Program-made: the position numbers and the translations under genes
Notes under the pieces: model-generated
Seen by the model: only the letters and a program-made list of their open reading frames with translations
Databases searched by the model: none
Told to the model about the DNA's origin: nothing
Source: Lysobacterales bacterium
GTDB taxonomy: Bacteria > Pseudomonadota > Gammaproteobacteria > Xanthomonadales > Marinicellaceae
Length of the DNA: 64,000 bases
Reading direction: 5' to 3'
Assembly (NCBI GenBank): GCA_027067055.1
Contig: JAMOMK010000130.1
Location: 1 to 64,000, forward strand
Shown: in pieces, positions 35,940 to 45,967 of the stretch
How the letters are laid out: each line of letters opens with the position of its first letter
Numbering within the stretch: the first letter of the stretch is position 1

Positions 35940-37778
35940 TTACAAATTCATGAAACCACGTAGAAGTTCCGAGCGACTTGGGTGACGTAATTTGCGTAAT
36001 GCTTTGGCTTCGATTTGACGAATACGTTCACGGGTTACATCAAACTGCTTGCCAACTTCTTCAAGTGTGTGATCGGTATTCATATCAATACCAAAACGCA
36101 TGCGTAATACTTTAGCTTCTCTTGGTGTTAAGCCTTCAAGCAAGTTAGTTACTGTATTAGTTAAACCATTAACTGTTGCTGAATCAAGCGGTGATAAGAT
36201 GTTACCATCTTCAATGAAATCACCTAAGTGAGAATCTTCATCGTCACCAATAGGGGTTTCCATTGAGATAGGTTCTTTAGCAATTTTGATAACTTTGCGC
36301 ACTTTGTCCACTGGCATTTCAAGAATTTCTGATAACTCTTCTGCAGTGGCATCACGACCTTTTTCTTGCAATAATTGTCGTGAGACACGGTTAAGCTTGT
36401 TAATTGTCTCAATCATGTGTACTGGAATACGAATCGTACGTGCTTGATCAGCAATAGAACGAGTGATAGCTTGACGAATCCACCATGTTGCATAAGTTGA
36501 GAATTTGTAACCTCGACGGTATTCAAATTTTTCAACAGCCTTCATTAAGCCAATATTGCCTTCTTGAATTAAGTCAAGGAACTGTAAACCTCGATTGGTG
36601 TACTTTTTCGCAATAGAAATAACAAGACGTAAATTCGCTTCAATCATTTCCTTTTTAGCACGCCTTGATTTAGCTTCGTTAACTGTAATATTACGATTGA
36701 TTTCTTTGATTTCTGGAATGGTTAGTTTGTAACGTCCTTCCAAGTATTTCATTTTAGTTTGTAATTTAACGATTTCATCTTTATAAACCGCTAATAGAGT
36801 GGCGTTTTTAGGATTTTTCTCAATAGCCGTGTCAATCCAAGTCACGTCGGCTTCTTTTCCAATAAATGAACGGATGAATTTACCACGCATCATGCCACAT
36901 TGTTCGGTACAGATATTCATGATACGGCGTTCGATGTAGCGGATGTTTTCTTGTGCAATCTTGACTTGCATATTGTATTTTGAATTTAAACGTACTGAAA
37001 ATTTAAATTCAATCATGATTTCAGAAATCTGATTCATGTATTTTTTTTGTATTTCTTGTCCAAGACCTTTAGTTTCGACAGATTTCAAAAATTTGTTGTA
37101 GATTTTATTGACAGCAATTCGACGAGACTTAACCTCGGCAGGATCTAGTCCTTGAGGTTCTTCATCTTCTTCCTCTTCATCTCCTTCTTCCACAACATCT
37201 GTGGGTTTCTTAACCTTTGGAATAATAGCTTCTTCGTGCGGGTTGTAGATATCCAATACAACATCATGAAGTTTAAAGCCTTCTTCATCCATGTCAGCCA
37301 ACTCTTCAATCATTGTTTCGGCAGTTTTTGGAAATTTTGCTATGGCTTCTATAATAAAATGAGCACTACGTTCAATACGCTTTGCAATAGCAATCTCTTC
37401 TTTGCGGGACAATAACTCTACTGAACCCATTTCACGCATATACATACGAACAGGGTCGGTGGTTCGACCAATATTGGCATCAACAGCAGAAAGTACCGCC
37501 ATAGCCTCTTCGGTTGCTGTGTCATCATCCTCTTTGGCAGCATTGTCATTTAATAAAATGGTGTCTTCATCAGGTGCTTCATCGTAGACTTGAATGCCCA
37601 TGTCATTTATCATTTGAATAATGTCTTCAACCATTTCAGTTTCAACAATGTCATCAGGTAAGTGATCATTGATTTCGGCATAAGTTAAATAGCCTTGGTC
37701 TTTACCTTTAATGATAAGGAGCTTCATTTGAGATTGTGAATTTTCAGTCATTGTTTCTTTTTCTTGCGGTTGTTCCAT
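35940..37778 (-). CDS. rpoD: RNA polymerase primary sigma factor
   Basis: The 612-aa protein is the housekeeping sigma-70. Region 1.1 is at the N-terminus ([21 protein letters not shown]), region 1.2 is [21 protein letters not shown] near 105, region 2 is [19 protein letters not shown] and [14 protein letters not shown] near 385-440, and region 4.2 is [20 protein letters not shown] near 575. An acidic insert (about 205-225) lies in the non-conserved region. It is the last gene of the rpsU-yqeY-dnaG-rpoD operon. Confidence 0.98.
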   Translation of the reverse strand: MEQPQEKETMTENSQSQMKLLIIKGKDQGYLTYAEINDHLPDDIVETEMVEDIIQMINDMGIQVYDEAPDEDTILLNDNAAKEDDDTATEEAMAVLSAVDANIGRTTDPVRMYMREMGSVELLSRKEEIAIAKRIERSAHFIIEAIAKFPKTAETMIEELADMDEEGFKLHDVVLDIYNPHEEAIIPKVKKPTDVVEEGDEEEEDEEPQGLDPAEVKSRRIAVNKIYNKFLKSVETKGLGQEIQKKYMNQISEIMIEFKFSVRLNSKYNMQVKIAQENIRYIERRIMNICTEQCGMMRGKFIRSFIGKEADVTWIDTAIEKNPKNATLLAVYKDEIVKLQTKMKYLEGRYKLTIPEIKEINRNITVNEAKSRRAKKEMIEANLRLVISIAKKYTNRGLQFLDLIQEGNIGLMKAVEKFEYRRGYKFSTYATWWIRQAITRSIADQARTIRIPVHMIETINKLNRVSRQLLQEKGRDATAEELSEILEMPVDKVRKVIKIAKEPISMETPIGDDEDSHLGDFIEDGNILSPLDSATVNGLTNTVTNLLEGLTPREAKVLRMRFGIDMNTDHTLEEVGKQFDVTRERIRQIEAKALRKLRHPSRSELLRGFMNL

Positions 37779-37791
37779 AAAATTTATGCTT

Positions 37792-39483
37792 TTATAAGAT
37801 TTGATTGGTTAATAATTCAACTAATTTTTGTTTCTCTTCATTTGTTAAACCATCGTTTGCTTGCTTTTGGCGTAATCGGTCTATTTTAATCTTTCGTATG
37901 CTTTTTTCAAAATGTTTTTTAATATCTTTTAACTCTAAGAGCATTTGTTCGTCATTTAAGTTCAAAGATGTTGATGTAAGCGTGCTTAAATGTGAATATG
38001 TTTCTTCATTTCTAAAATTTTCCAGTAAAGAAGCTGTACTGATATTGGGACTTTGATGGCATAATTCAACTATTTTTTGCAAAATATTTGTGCCATTTTG
38101 TTGTATTTGGTTAAATTTCATATCTGCTGGAAAATTTATAACTAATCCAGGTTGATTTAATAAAATAGCTATGGCTTTTCGAACCGGTGTCCATTGGTCA
38201 ATGCTTTGCAATTTCATTGGTGGTTTGGGTGGCTTAAAATCGATAGAGGATTTAGCAATTTGCTCTATTTCTTCGGTTAATAATTTTCGAAATTGTCCTT
38301 TTGGCAACTCGGTCAAATAGGCTTTACTCTTGTCGATAAATTGCGCTCTGCCATCGATTGTATTAATATTTAAATTTTCTTGTAGTTTTTTTAGTAAAAC
38401 AGTGGAGAGCATCGAGGCATTATCTAATTGTGTTTGAAAAGCCTGAGTACCAACTTCTTTTACATAGGTGTCAGGATCATGCTTATCAGGTAAAAACAGG
38501 AAGCGAATACTTTTGTCGTCTCGATAAACAGGTAAAGAAATAACCAGTGCCTTAAATGCAGCGTCTATACCAGCTTGATCACCATCAAAACAAAAAACTA
38601 TCTCTTCATAACTGCGTAATAGGGTGACTATATGGTGTTGACTAGTAGCTGTACCTAGAGTGGCTACGGCATTTTTAAAACCGACTTCATGCAAAGCAAT
38701 GACATCCATATAGCCTTCTACAACAATAATGCTTTTTGAATTGCTGTGTTTTCTAGCTATATTCAGACCGTACAGTTCTTTGCCTTTGTGAAAAAGTGGG
38801 GTCTCGGGAGAATTCAGGTATTTTGGTTTTTGATCGGGCAATAAAGCACGTCCACCGAAAGCAATAACACGACCTCTCCGGTCTTGAATCGGGAACATAA
38901 TGCGCCCACGGAATTTGTCGTAAATTCTGCCTGCATCATTTTGTGCGAGTAAACCAGCTTTTAGTAGTTCTGCTTGGTTGCTTTGGTTGAGTTTTTTTAA
39001 CAGGCCATCCCATTGGTCGGGTGCATAACCCACTTGAAAGGTTTGGCAAGTTTCGGGAGAAATTCCACGATTTGTAATGTAATTTTGTACATCTTGATTA
39101 TTGTGAAAGTGATTGACGAAGTATCGGTTGGCATTTTCTACAATTTGATAAAGGTTTTTACTGCTATTGTTGGTGTTGTAGTTGCCTTGGTTTGGTACTT
39201 CCATGCCTGCGCTTTGTGCTAATGTTTCAACTGAATCAACAAATTCCATTCCTTCAAATTCCATCAAGAAGCCAATCGCAGAACCACTTTTTCCACAACC
39301 AAAACAGTGATAAAATTGTTTATTTTGGCTGACGGTAAATGAGGGAGTGTTTTCAGTGTGAAAAGGACACAGAGCTTGGTAGTCTTTGCCTGCTTTTTTT
39401 AAGGTTATTCGCGGAGAAATAACATCGACAATATCCACTCGGTCTAATAACTGATCTATAAATTCTGAGGGAATACCTGCCAT
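37792..39483 (-). CDS. dnaG: DNA primase
   Basis: The 563-aa enzyme makes RNA primers at the replication fork. It has the zinc-binding CHC2 domain ([13 protein letters not shown] and [10 protein letters not shown], residues about 40-65), the RNA-polymerase core, and the TOPRIM motif [12 protein letters not shown] near 258 with CFDGDQAG near 305. The C-terminal helicase-binding domain (about 430-563) is weakly conserved, as usual. Gap to rpoD is 13 nt. Confidence 0.97.
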   Translation of the reverse strand: MAGIPSEFIDQLLDRVDIVDVISPRITLKKAGKDYQALCPFHTENTPSFTVSQNKQFYHCFGCGKSGSAIGFLMEFEGMEFVDSVETLAQSAGMEVPNQGNYNTNNSSKNLYQIVENANRYFVNHFHNNQDVQNYITNRGISPETCQTFQVGYAPDQWDGLLKKLNQSNQAELLKAGLLAQNDAGRIYDKFRGRIMFPIQDRRGRVIAFGGRALLPDQKPKYLNSPETPLFHKGKELYGLNIARKHSNSKSIIVVEGYMDVIALHEVGFKNAVATLGTATSQHHIVTLLRSYEEIVFCFDGDQAGIDAAFKALVISLPVYRDDKSIRFLFLPDKHDPDTYVKEVGTQAFQTQLDNASMLSTVLLKKLQENLNINTIDGRAQFIDKSKAYLTELPKGQFRKLLTEEIEQIAKSSIDFKPPKPPMKLQSIDQWTPVRKAIAILLNQPGLVINFPADMKFNQIQQNGTNILQKIVELCHQSPNISTASLLENFRNEETYSHLSTLTSTSLNLNDEQMLLELKDIKKHFEKSIRKIKIDRLRQKQANDGLTNEEKQKLVELLTNQIL

Positions 39484-39564
39484 TAGATGATGTGTTCTTT
39501 TGAATTGTGAAAAATCTTACCACACATCCTTGTGTGATTAAAATTTATTAAAGATCTCTTGTAT

Positions 39565-40011
39565 TTACCCTTGGAGTAAATCTTTAATCTTCTGACTTAA
39601 TTGACCCATGTCTGCTTTTCCTGCAACTTGAGGTCTTAGCATTCCCATGACTTTTCCCATGTCCTGCATGCCTTGAGCACCAGTGGCTGAGATGGCTTTT
39701 TGGATAAGATCTTCCAATTCTGATGAAGAGAGTTGCTCTGGTAAGTATTTTTCTAAAACACCTATTTCATAAATCTCTTGATCAGCTAAGTCTTGTCTAT
39801 CGGCATCTTGGTACTGTTTAGCAGAATCTTTACGTTGTTTGACCATTTTTATAATAATGGCAAGAACGTCATCATCTGATACATCTCTTCTTTCATCAAC
39901 TTCCACCTGTTTTATGGCTGCAGTTAATAAACGAATAGTACCGAGAAGTTTTTTCTCTTTTGCCCGCATGGCGGACTTCATGTCTTCTATAATTCGTGCT
40001 TTAAAAGTCAT
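39565..40011 (-). CDS. yqeY: GatB/YqeY domain protein
   Basis: The 148-aa protein has the YqeY pattern: RAKEKKLLGTIRLLTAAIKQVEVDERR, EIGVLEKYLPEQLS and GKVMGMLRPQVAGKADM. The domain resembles the C-terminal part of GatB, which binds tRNA; the function of the free form is not settled. It lies between rpsU and dnaG, 3 nt after rpsU. Confidence 0.94.
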   Translation of the reverse strand: MTFKARIIEDMKSAMRAKEKKLLGTIRLLTAAIKQVEVDERRDVSDDDVLAIIIKMVKQRKDSAKQYQDADRQDLADQEIYEIGVLEKYLPEQLSSSELEDLIQKAISATGAQGMQDMGKVMGMLRPQVAGKADMGQLSQKIKDLLQG

Positions 40012-40014
40012 GAT

Positions 40015-40227
40015 TTAGTACATGCGTTTGCGCATTCTTTGCATTCTTGCTTGACGTTCTGTACGTTTCACAGCTGCAGCACGCTTTCTTTTGCGTTCTT
40101 GAGTTGGTTTCTCATAAAATTGTCTTTTACGTGATTCTGCTAAAGTTCCTGCTCGCTCGCATGAGCGCTTAAAACGTCTTAGAGCGATATCAAATGGCTC
40201 ATTATCCCTTACTTTTACGCTAGGCAT
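40015..40227 (-). CDS. rpsU: 30S ribosomal protein S21
   Basis: The 70-aa basic protein begins [20 protein letters not shown], the S21 signature. It helps initiation by contacting the mRNA-binding platform. It is the first gene of the macromolecular synthesis operon. Shine-Dalgarno ggag lies before the ATG. Confidence 0.98.
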   Translation of the reverse strand: MPSVKVRDNEPFDIALRRFKRSCERAGTLAESRKRQFYEKPTQERKRKRAAAVKRTERQARMQRMRKRMY

Positions 40228-40269
40228 CGTGTACTGTCTCCAAATTTGTGGATGATTAAAAAGGCGAGT

Positions 40270-40298
40270 ATTTTAACTGTATTGATTCTAAATGACAA
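40270..40298 (-). promoter_or_regulatory. Promoter of the rpsU-yqeY-dnaG-rpoD operon
   Basis: On the minus strand TTGTCA (40293-40298) and TAAAAT (40270-40275) are 17 bp apart and point at rpsU, 43 nt before its start. Confidence 0.6.
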
Positions 40299-40363
40299 AG
40301 AAAAGTCTGTTATTTATCTGCTAAAAAGCGTTAAAATAGCTGTTTTAAGCAATTTAAGGGTTT

Positions 40364-41014
40364 ATGAGCATAGAAAAACGCTACATTTCGGTTAAATCGA
40401 GGATAAATAATAATGCTGTTAAATTATTGGCAGTCAGTAAAAAACAACCTATTAGTAAGATTCGACAACTCTACCAATTAGGTCATTGTACTTTTGGTGA
40501 AAGTTATGTTCAAGAAGCCATAGAAAAAATTGAATTATTAAGTGATTTAGCAATTCAGTGGCATTTTATTGGTCCGATTCAATCAAATAAGACAAAATAC
40601 CTCGCGAAGTACTTTGATTGGGTGCAATCGGTAAGTTCTTTGAAAATATTGAGCCGTTTAAATAGGCAGCGAGACCCAAGTCGTGGAAAACTTAATGTGT
40701 TACTGCAATTAAAAGTGGGTAATGAGGAGTCTAAGAAAGGTTTTGATACCAATGAACTGCTTGCTATATGCCAAAAGCAAGAAGATTTTGAAAATATTCG
40801 TATTCGTGGTTTAATGTCAATCCCTAAACCGAGTGATGATTACAATGTTCAGTTAGAGCAGTTTTCACATTGTAAGGACGTTTTTGAACAGATGAAAGCC
40901 TATGTTGCTGTTGATACCTTGTCTATAGGGATGTCATCTGATTTAGAGGCTGCTATTGAAAGCGGTTCAACCATGGTTAGGGTTGGAACAGATATTTTTG
41001 GAGAAAGAGAGTAG
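40364..41014 (+). CDS. yggS: YggS-family pyridoxal-phosphate homeostasis protein
   Basis: The 216-aa single-domain barrel protein binds PLP and helps control vitamin B6 and amino-acid pools. Conserved parts are LLAVSKKQPISKI (PLP lysine), FGESYVQEA, WHFIGPIQSNKTK and LSIGMSSDLEAAIESGSTMVRVGT. It diverges from rpsU and precedes a membrane protein gene by 5 nt. Confidence 0.95.
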   Translation: MSIEKRYISVKSRINNNAVKLLAVSKKQPISKIRQLYQLGHCTFGESYVQEAIEKIELLSDLAIQWHFIGPIQSNKTKYLAKYFDWVQSVSSLKILSRLNRQRDPSRGKLNVLLQLKVGNEESKKGFDTNELLAICQKQEDFENIRIRGLMSIPKPSDDYNVQLEQFSHCKDVFEQMKAYVAVDTLSIGMSSDLEAAIESGSTMVRVGTDIFGERE

Positions 41015-41019
41015 AGGAT

Positions 41020-41790
41020 ATGAATGTGAATAATAAAAATAGAAGTGTGGGTTTGTTGATTGGCTTGATTTGTGTCTCTGCTTTTGTTGCAGTATTTTTT
41101 GTTGAGCCAATTGCTCAAGATTTCGCCTATCATAATTTTGCTGATACCAATGAGTTCTTAGGAATTGCAAATTTTTGGAACGTTGTTTCCAATATTCCAT
41201 TTTTGATTGTTGGTCTAATGGGTTTGGCTCAGCTTAAACGTTTAAATATAATACCTGAAATGGGAGTGGCTTATTGGCTATTGTTCTTTGGTGTGGCATT
41301 GGTGGCTTTTGGTTCTGGTTACTATCATTTAAACCCAAACAATAAAACATTGGTATGGGATAGGTTGCCTATGACGATAGCTTTTATGTCTTTGTTTGCT
41401 GTTATTATTGCAGAGTTTGTTAATCAACAACGAGGCAGCTTATTATTGTTTCCATTGCTGATTGCGGGAATTGCTTCAGTTTTCTTTTGGCAATGGACGG
41501 AATCTAAAGGCGTTGGGGACTTGCGTTTTTACGCGTTAGTGCAATTCTTGCCTATTATTATAATTCCTTTGATTCTTTTGGCTTACCCTTCAAAATTCAC
41601 AAATGTTTCTGCTTATTGGTGGTTGTTGTTTGCTTATATCGTAGCTAAAGTGTTGGAATATTTTGATGGGCCTATTTATCATTTGTTCAATCAACAAATG
41701 AGTGGGCATGCCATTAAGCATGTGGCAGCAGCTTTTGGTATGTATGTGTTGTTACGAGGTTTTCGTCATCGTTCTATAGTGACAAATTAA
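41020..41790 (+). CDS. Ceramidase-like (CREST superfamily) membrane hydrolase
   Basis: The 256-aa protein has about seven membrane segments. Motifs of the alkaline ceramidase/CREST group are visible: FWNVVSNIPFL with a conserved Ser, FGSGYYHLNPNNKTLVWDRLP with Ser/His/Asp, and SGHAIKHVAAA with two His in HxxxH spacing; together these residues could bind zinc. Eukaryotic members cleave ceramides; the bacterial substrate is not known. It follows yggS by 5 nt. Its stop overlaps the stop of pyrB on the other strand by 4 nt. Confidence 0.75.
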   Translation: MNVNNKNRSVGLLIGLICVSAFVAVFFVEPIAQDFAYHNFADTNEFLGIANFWNVVSNIPFLIVGLMGLAQLKRLNIIPEMGVAYWLLFFGVALVAFGSGYYHLNPNNKTLVWDRLPMTIAFMSLFAVIIAEFVNQQRGSLLLFPLLIAGIASVFFWQWTESKGVGDLRFYALVQFLPIIIIPLILLAYPSKFTNVSAYWWLLFAYIVAKVLEYFDGPIYHLFNQQMSGHAIKHVAAAFGMYVLLRGFRHRSIVTN

Positions 41791-42692
41791 GATTTTTGTA
41801 ATAAAGTTGCCAGAATAGCTTGTCTAATCAGTACGCCATTGGCAACTTGCTCAAGTATTACAGAGGGTGTGTTGTCAGCAATTTCAGAAGATATTTCAAC
41901 CTCACGATTAATTGGACCTGGGTGCATAACGATACACGCATGGTTGGCAAGAGCGAGAGTTTTTCTATTCAATCCAAAGCTCTGATGATAGTCATTCAAG
42001 TTTGGAATTGAATTGTCTGCAATGCGCTCTTTTTGAATGCGTAACATGACAATAACATCAGCATTATTGAGGGCTTGGTTCATATTTAAGCAAATAATGC
42101 CTTTTTGAGAGCTTTCTGGCAATAGTTTGTCGGGTCCATAAAGGTTAATATTCTGATTGCCTAATATGTGTAGAATATCAATTAAAGAATTCGCAACACG
42201 TGAGTGTTTTATGTCTCCAATTATTGTGATTTTTAAATCCCCTATCTTTTTTTTATGTTGTAAAATGGTATAGGTATCAAGTAAGGCTTGTGTCGGATGC
42301 TGGTTGTTACCATCACCTGCATTTATTATTTTAATATCTGGGTTGAGCCATTGTTGAATCTCTTTGCCTATATGGTTTTGTGAGTGTCTCACGACAAAGG
42401 CATCAATATCCATTGCTTGTAAAGTTTGAACGGTGTCCTTTAATGTTTCCCCTTTTGCTGTTGAACTCTTGGCAAGGTTCAAATTAACAACATGTGCACC
42501 CAAACGTTTGGCAGCTAATTCAAAAGAGACTAAAGTGCGTGTGCTGTTTTCAAAAAACAAATTAGCAACAGTTTTACCACGGAGTATTTTTCTATTTTTC
42601 TTTTTGGAATTGGCTTTAATTTTATCTGCTTTTAAGAATAATTGTGTAATGTCTTTTTTAGATAAGTTCTTAATATCAATGAGATTGTTCAT
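41787..42692 (-). CDS. pyrB: Aspartate carbamoyltransferase catalytic subunit
   Basis: The 301-aa enzyme performs the first committed step of pyrimidine synthesis. The carbamoyl-phosphate motif FFENSTRTLVSFELAAKRL is near residue 52, with RHSQNHIGKE, GDGNNQHPTQAL and HPGPINREVEI following. No pyrI (regulatory) or inactive pyrC-like partner gene follows, although Pseudomonas pyrB has one. It overlaps yqgF by 4 nt. Confidence 0.96.
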   Translation of the reverse strand: MNNLIDIKNLSKKDITQLFLKADKIKANSKKKNRKILRGKTVANLFFENSTRTLVSFELAAKRLGAHVVNLNLAKSSTAKGETLKDTVQTLQAMDIDAFVVRHSQNHIGKEIQQWLNPDIKIINAGDGNNQHPTQALLDTYTILQHKKKIGDLKITIIGDIKHSRVANSLIDILHILGNQNINLYGPDKLLPESSQKGIICLNMNQALNNADVIVMLRIQKERIADNSIPNLNDYHQSFGLNRKTLALANHACIVMHPGPINREVEISSEIADNTPSVILEQVANGVLIRQAILATLLQKS

Positions 42693-43108
42693 AATAATGT
42701 ATCCAGATAACGTTGTAGTATGTTTTTGGCAGCATGAGCATCAAGGCTTTTGCCGTGTTTTCTCTTTGCATTTCCCATGGCTCTCGCTTGAGCAAACTCT
42801 TCTTGTGCAGCCATTGAGCTGTACCTTTCATCCACTTCATAAACAGGAAGTTTATATCTGTTTTTTACCTTGTTGGCAAAATTATGTGCCTGTTTTGTTG
42901 TGAGTTGTTCTTTCCCATCTTCGGTCAATGGTCGTCCAATGATTATGGCTTTTGGTAGCCATTTATTAATAATGTCATCCAATTCATCCCATGTAAATTT
43001 GTTGTTAATGTGAATTGTTTTTAGTGCCGAAGCTGTATTGGTAATGGACTGTCCTACCGAGACACCTATATTCTTTAGACCGAAATCGATACCAATATAG
43101 CTATGCAT
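42689..43108 (-). CDS. yqgF: Holliday-junction-resolvase-like protein YqgF (RuvX)
   Basis: I start at ATG 43108 (MHSYIGIDFG, 139 aa, family length), which overlaps the end of yqgE by 8 nt; the longer open frame lies within yqgE. RNase H-like fold motifs: IGIDFGLKNIGVSVG, IIGRPLTEDG, VDERYSSMAA and DAHAAKNILQRYL. The family takes part in 16S rRNA 5'-end maturation and was once proposed as a Holliday junction resolvase. Confidence 0.95.
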   Translation of the reverse strand: MHSYIGIDFGLKNIGVSVGQSITNTASALKTIHINNKFTWDELDDIINKWLPKAIIIGRPLTEDGKEQLTTKQAHNFANKVKNRYKLPVYEVDERYSSMAAQEEFAQARAMGNAKRKHGKSLDAHAAKNILQRYLDTLL

Positions 43109-43646
43109 GGGCAATACCTGAAATGGTTTTATAATCATCGATACCAATAAGAGATAGGGCTTTTTTCCACCTTTCTTGAGCAGGTGTGTTGAATATCAAG
43201 TCTATGTCAATAGGGCATGTAAGCCAAGTGTTTTGGGCTATTTCCGTCTCGAGTTGATCTTTGTCCCACCCAGAGCAACCTAATATAAAGTGCCATTTAT
43301 TGTTTAGTTGGTGAGTGGATATTTTTTCGAGCAAGTCTTTAGAGGTCGTTAAAGTTAAGTTGTTTAATATGTTAATAGAGCTTTTGAATCGTTGATTGTC
43401 ATTATGCAATACAAAACCAGTGCTTTTATTTACAGGACCTCCATCAAGAACGTGTAAATTATCTTGAGGTTGCGCTAAACCAAGCTCGTTAAATACTTGG
43501 TTAGTGTCAATATCTTTAATCGGATGATTGATGACTAATCCCATTGCTCCATCGCGATTATGTTCGCATACAAGAATAATGGCTTGTTTAAATCGAGGAT
43601 CTTGCATGTCAGGTAATGCGATAAGTAATTGGTTATTTAGGTTCAT
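43101..43646 (-). CDS. yqgE: YqgE/AlgH family protein
   Basis: The 181-aa protein (UPF0301) has LLIALPDMQDPRFKQAIILVCEHN, GAMGLVINHPI, DGGPVNKSTGFVLH and LGCSGWDKDQLETEI, all in family order. Function is not established; in Pseudomonas AlgH has been linked to alginate regulation. It starts one base into the tonB stop (TAATG). Confidence 0.95.
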   Translation of the reverse strand: MNLNNQLLIALPDMQDPRFKQAIILVCEHNRDGAMGLVINHPIKDIDTNQVFNELGLAQPQDNLHVLDGGPVNKSTGFVLHNDNQRFKSSINILNNLTLTTSKDLLEKISTHQLNNKWHFILGCSGWDKDQLETEIAQNTWLTCPIDIDLIFNTPAQERWKKALSLIGIDDYKTISGIAHA

Positions 43647-44497
43647 TATTTTTGTTTAAGTTTATTTCCAGGTAAAAATTGCCAGGTACGAGTAATATAA
43701 AGAATGTCGATGTTGTCAGTGTTTTCTGGTATGGCTTCAAATGGTTCCGAAAGGTAGACTAAATGAATGGCTGCATCATCAATCGCTTTGAATCCAGAGC
43801 CTTGAATGATTTTTATTTCTTTGACATAGCCATCGATATCAACTCCTACAGACATGACCAATGTGCCAATGAAGTTCTTTTGCCTTGCTTCTTCTGGGTA
43901 GTTTAAGTTGCTTACTCGTTCAATTTTTTTCACCCATGTTTGCATATAATTGGCAAACTCATAAGATTTAGTGCTGGCAGATAAGTATTTAGACTTAGGT
44001 CTTTTGGCATATTTTTCTATACGATTTGATATGTTGTTTTCTAGTTTTGCCAAGCGTTGATTTTTTGTCAATTGTGTGGATTCGTTTTTAGGGTTAATTG
44101 ACTCGTGCAGCTTTTTGGCACTTTGCACCTGGGTAGAGGGCTCGTTTGTTGTGACTAAACTCAAGTTTTTTGCTTCTTTGATGTTTGGAATGTTTTCGAT
44201 TTGCTCTTTGAGATGATTGCCTTGATCATCAACGGCAATGCCCGTTTTTATGTTTTGTGGGCGTACACTTTTTTTAGACTCTCCACCGCCTTGTTGGTTG
44301 TTTTTAGCAAGATAGTCGGCTTTTTCTGGTGTTTTTAAGCTCTTTTGCTTAGATAAGATAATATCAAGACTAGGCAATGAGTCATTTATGTTGGGGTCCT
44401 CAAGTGTGAAAACAATACCCATTATTAGAGCGCTTACTAATAATGCGCTCAGAGTGAAAGTTAGAATATTTTTGTCAGTTGTTGAAATAGGATGCAT
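43646..44497 (-). CDS. tonB: Energy transducer TonB
   Basis: The 283-aa protein has one N-terminal membrane anchor (residues about 12-32), a long polar periplasmic spacer without the common proline-rich repeats, and a C-terminal TonB domain (LNYPEEARQKNFIGTLVMSV ... IIQGSGFKAIDDAAI). It passes proton-motive energy to outer-membrane receptors. ExbB and ExbD are not in the window. Position between gshB and yqgE matches Pseudomonas tonB3, which is tied to twitching. Confidence 0.88.
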   Translation of the reverse strand: MHPISTTDKNILTFTLSALLVSALIMGIVFTLEDPNINDSLPSLDIILSKQKSLKTPEKADYLAKNNQQGGGESKKSVRPQNIKTGIAVDDQGNHLKEQIENIPNIKEAKNLSLVTTNEPSTQVQSAKKLHESINPKNESTQLTKNQRLAKLENNISNRIEKYAKRPKSKYLSASTKSYEFANYMQTWVKKIERVSNLNYPEEARQKNFIGTLVMSVGVDIDGYVKEIKIIQGSGFKAIDDAAIHLVYLSEPFEAIPENTDNIDILYITRTWQFLPGNKLKQK

Positions 44498-45447
44498 TAG
44501 TTTACTATTTTTTCAATCTCATCAAAAAGCGTACTGGCAATGTTTAAGCCAAACTGTTCATCAAGTTCACGTATGCATGTAGGGCTGGTGACATTGATTT
44601 CAGTTAAATGTTTGCCAATAACGTCAATTCCTGCAAAAATTATCCCCATTTCTTTTAGTACTGGACCCACTTGCTTGCAAATTTCATAGTCGCTTTTGGA
44701 TAGTGGTTGACCAACGGCTTTTCCGCCTTTGGCTAAATTGCCTCTAAAATCATCCTTTGATGGTATTCTAGCTAGTGCATAATCTACGGGAATGCCGTTT
44801 ATCAAAAGGATTCTTTTGTCACCTTGGGTGATTTCCTCTATGTACTCTTGAACCATCGTTGTGCAAGTGCCATTTTTTGTCACTGTTTCAATAATGACAT
44901 TTAGATTCTTATCATTTTTACCTGTTTGAAAGATAGAAGATCCACCCATGCCATCCATTGGTTTTATGATGGCTTTGTCTAAGGTTTTTGCAAAATCTTT
45001 AATGCGGTTTTGATTTCTTGAAATAACACATTTGGGACTAAAGTTTGGAAAATATTCAGTAAAAAACTTTTCATTTGCGTCTCTTAAAGCTTGTGGATTA
45101 TTGCAAATTAATACGCCTTTTTCTTTTGCCATGTCGAGAATGTAAGTATCCATGATGTATTCCATGTCAAAAGGAGGGTCTTTTCTCATCATGATGACAT
45201 CTAAGCTTGTTAGGTCAAGTAGTTGTGATGAAAGAACCTCATGCCAATTATTTGTGTTATCGCTTAGTTTTATGAGTTTAGAGGATGCAAATGGTTTATT
45301 ATTTTGCACAAAAGTGTCATCTTGGGTGAAATAGTATATTTTATAATTTCTGGTCTGCGCTTCTAACATCATGGCAAATGTTGAATCTTTTTTTGTGTTA
45401 ATTTCTTCAATTTGGTCCATTAAGAATCCGATTTTCATGGCAGTCAT
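44497..45447 (-). CDS. gshB: Glutathione synthetase
   Basis: The 316-aa ATP-grasp enzyme joins gamma-glutamylcysteine and glycine. Motifs: GFLMDQIEEINTKKDSTFAM, MRKDPPFDMEYIMDTYILD, IIKPMDGMGGSSIF and VTSPTCIRELDEQFGLNIA. A start three codons later (ATG 45438, MKIGFL) fits the family slightly better; neither has a strong ribosome-binding site. It shares a 1-nt junction with tonB. Confidence 0.96.
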   Translation of the reverse strand: MTAMKIGFLMDQIEEINTKKDSTFAMMLEAQTRNYKIYYFTQDDTFVQNNKPFASSKLIKLSDNTNNWHEVLSSQLLDLTSLDVIMMRKDPPFDMEYIMDTYILDMAKEKGVLICNNPQALRDANEKFFTEYFPNFSPKCVISRNQNRIKDFAKTLDKAIIKPMDGMGGSSIFQTGKNDKNLNVIIETVTKNGTCTTMVQEYIEEITQGDKRILLINGIPVDYALARIPSKDDFRGNLAKGGKAVGQPLSKSDYEICKQVGPVLKEMGIIFAGIDVIGKHLTEINVTSPTCIRELDEQFGLNIASTLFDEIEKIVN

Positions 45448-45633
45448 CTCATCTGTTAATTTGGTATTAAGTTAATTATACTCAACTGAAACTTATTATC
45501 ACTTGAAATGTTGTATTAATTGGTTTCTTGTGAATAAAGAGCTATTTTACAAAAAAATTAGAAAAATTGATTTTTAGATTTGAAATAAGAAATAAAATAC
45601 GTTAGCTTGTTAAGCTTTACTAACTTAGCTTAA

Positions 45634-45799
45634 TGCCCAAATCCTGATAGTGAAAATACGATTATAGCACAACCCCTAGCACGCTTAGCGAATCCAAAAA
45701 ACACCTAACCACTAATGAGGTGGTAACGTATTTTTTAGATTCGCTATACATACCAAGTGATAGTGCTCTATTTCGTGTTTCTATATGGGGATTTGGGTA
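45634..45799. repeat. Long imperfect inverted repeat (MITE-like or structured RNA)
   Basis: The gene-free 520-nt gap between gshB and pilG holds a 166-bp element bounded by cccaaatcc (45636-45644) and ggatttggg (45789-45797). Inside, 45685-45704 and 45728-45746 (ttagcgaatccaaaaaacac versus gtattttttagattcgcta) pair with two mismatches, and the outer arms also pair with small gaps. The centre holds a further small hairpin (accac / gtggt). No open frame is present. Confidence 0.65.
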
Positions 45800-45907
45800 A
45801 TAAGTTAATGAATTAATTTAAGAATAAATTGATAAAAAATAATGAAAAATTAAGCCATTTCAAGTATCCTTAGTGCAAAGTACGGGATAAATAGGAAAAT
45901 GTAGTGG

Positions 45908-45936
45908 TTTAACTAATATTTTTTATTTCCTATAAT
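45908..45936 (+). promoter_or_regulatory. Predicted promoter of the pilG-chpC operon
   Basis: A consensus TATAAT (45931-45936) lies 17 bp after a weak TTTAAC (45908-45913), 31 nt before the GTG start of pilG. The weak -35 box suggests an activator or low basal activity. Confidence 0.45.
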
Positions 45937-45967
45937 GAATAATAAATAAATAAAAAAGAGTATAACA

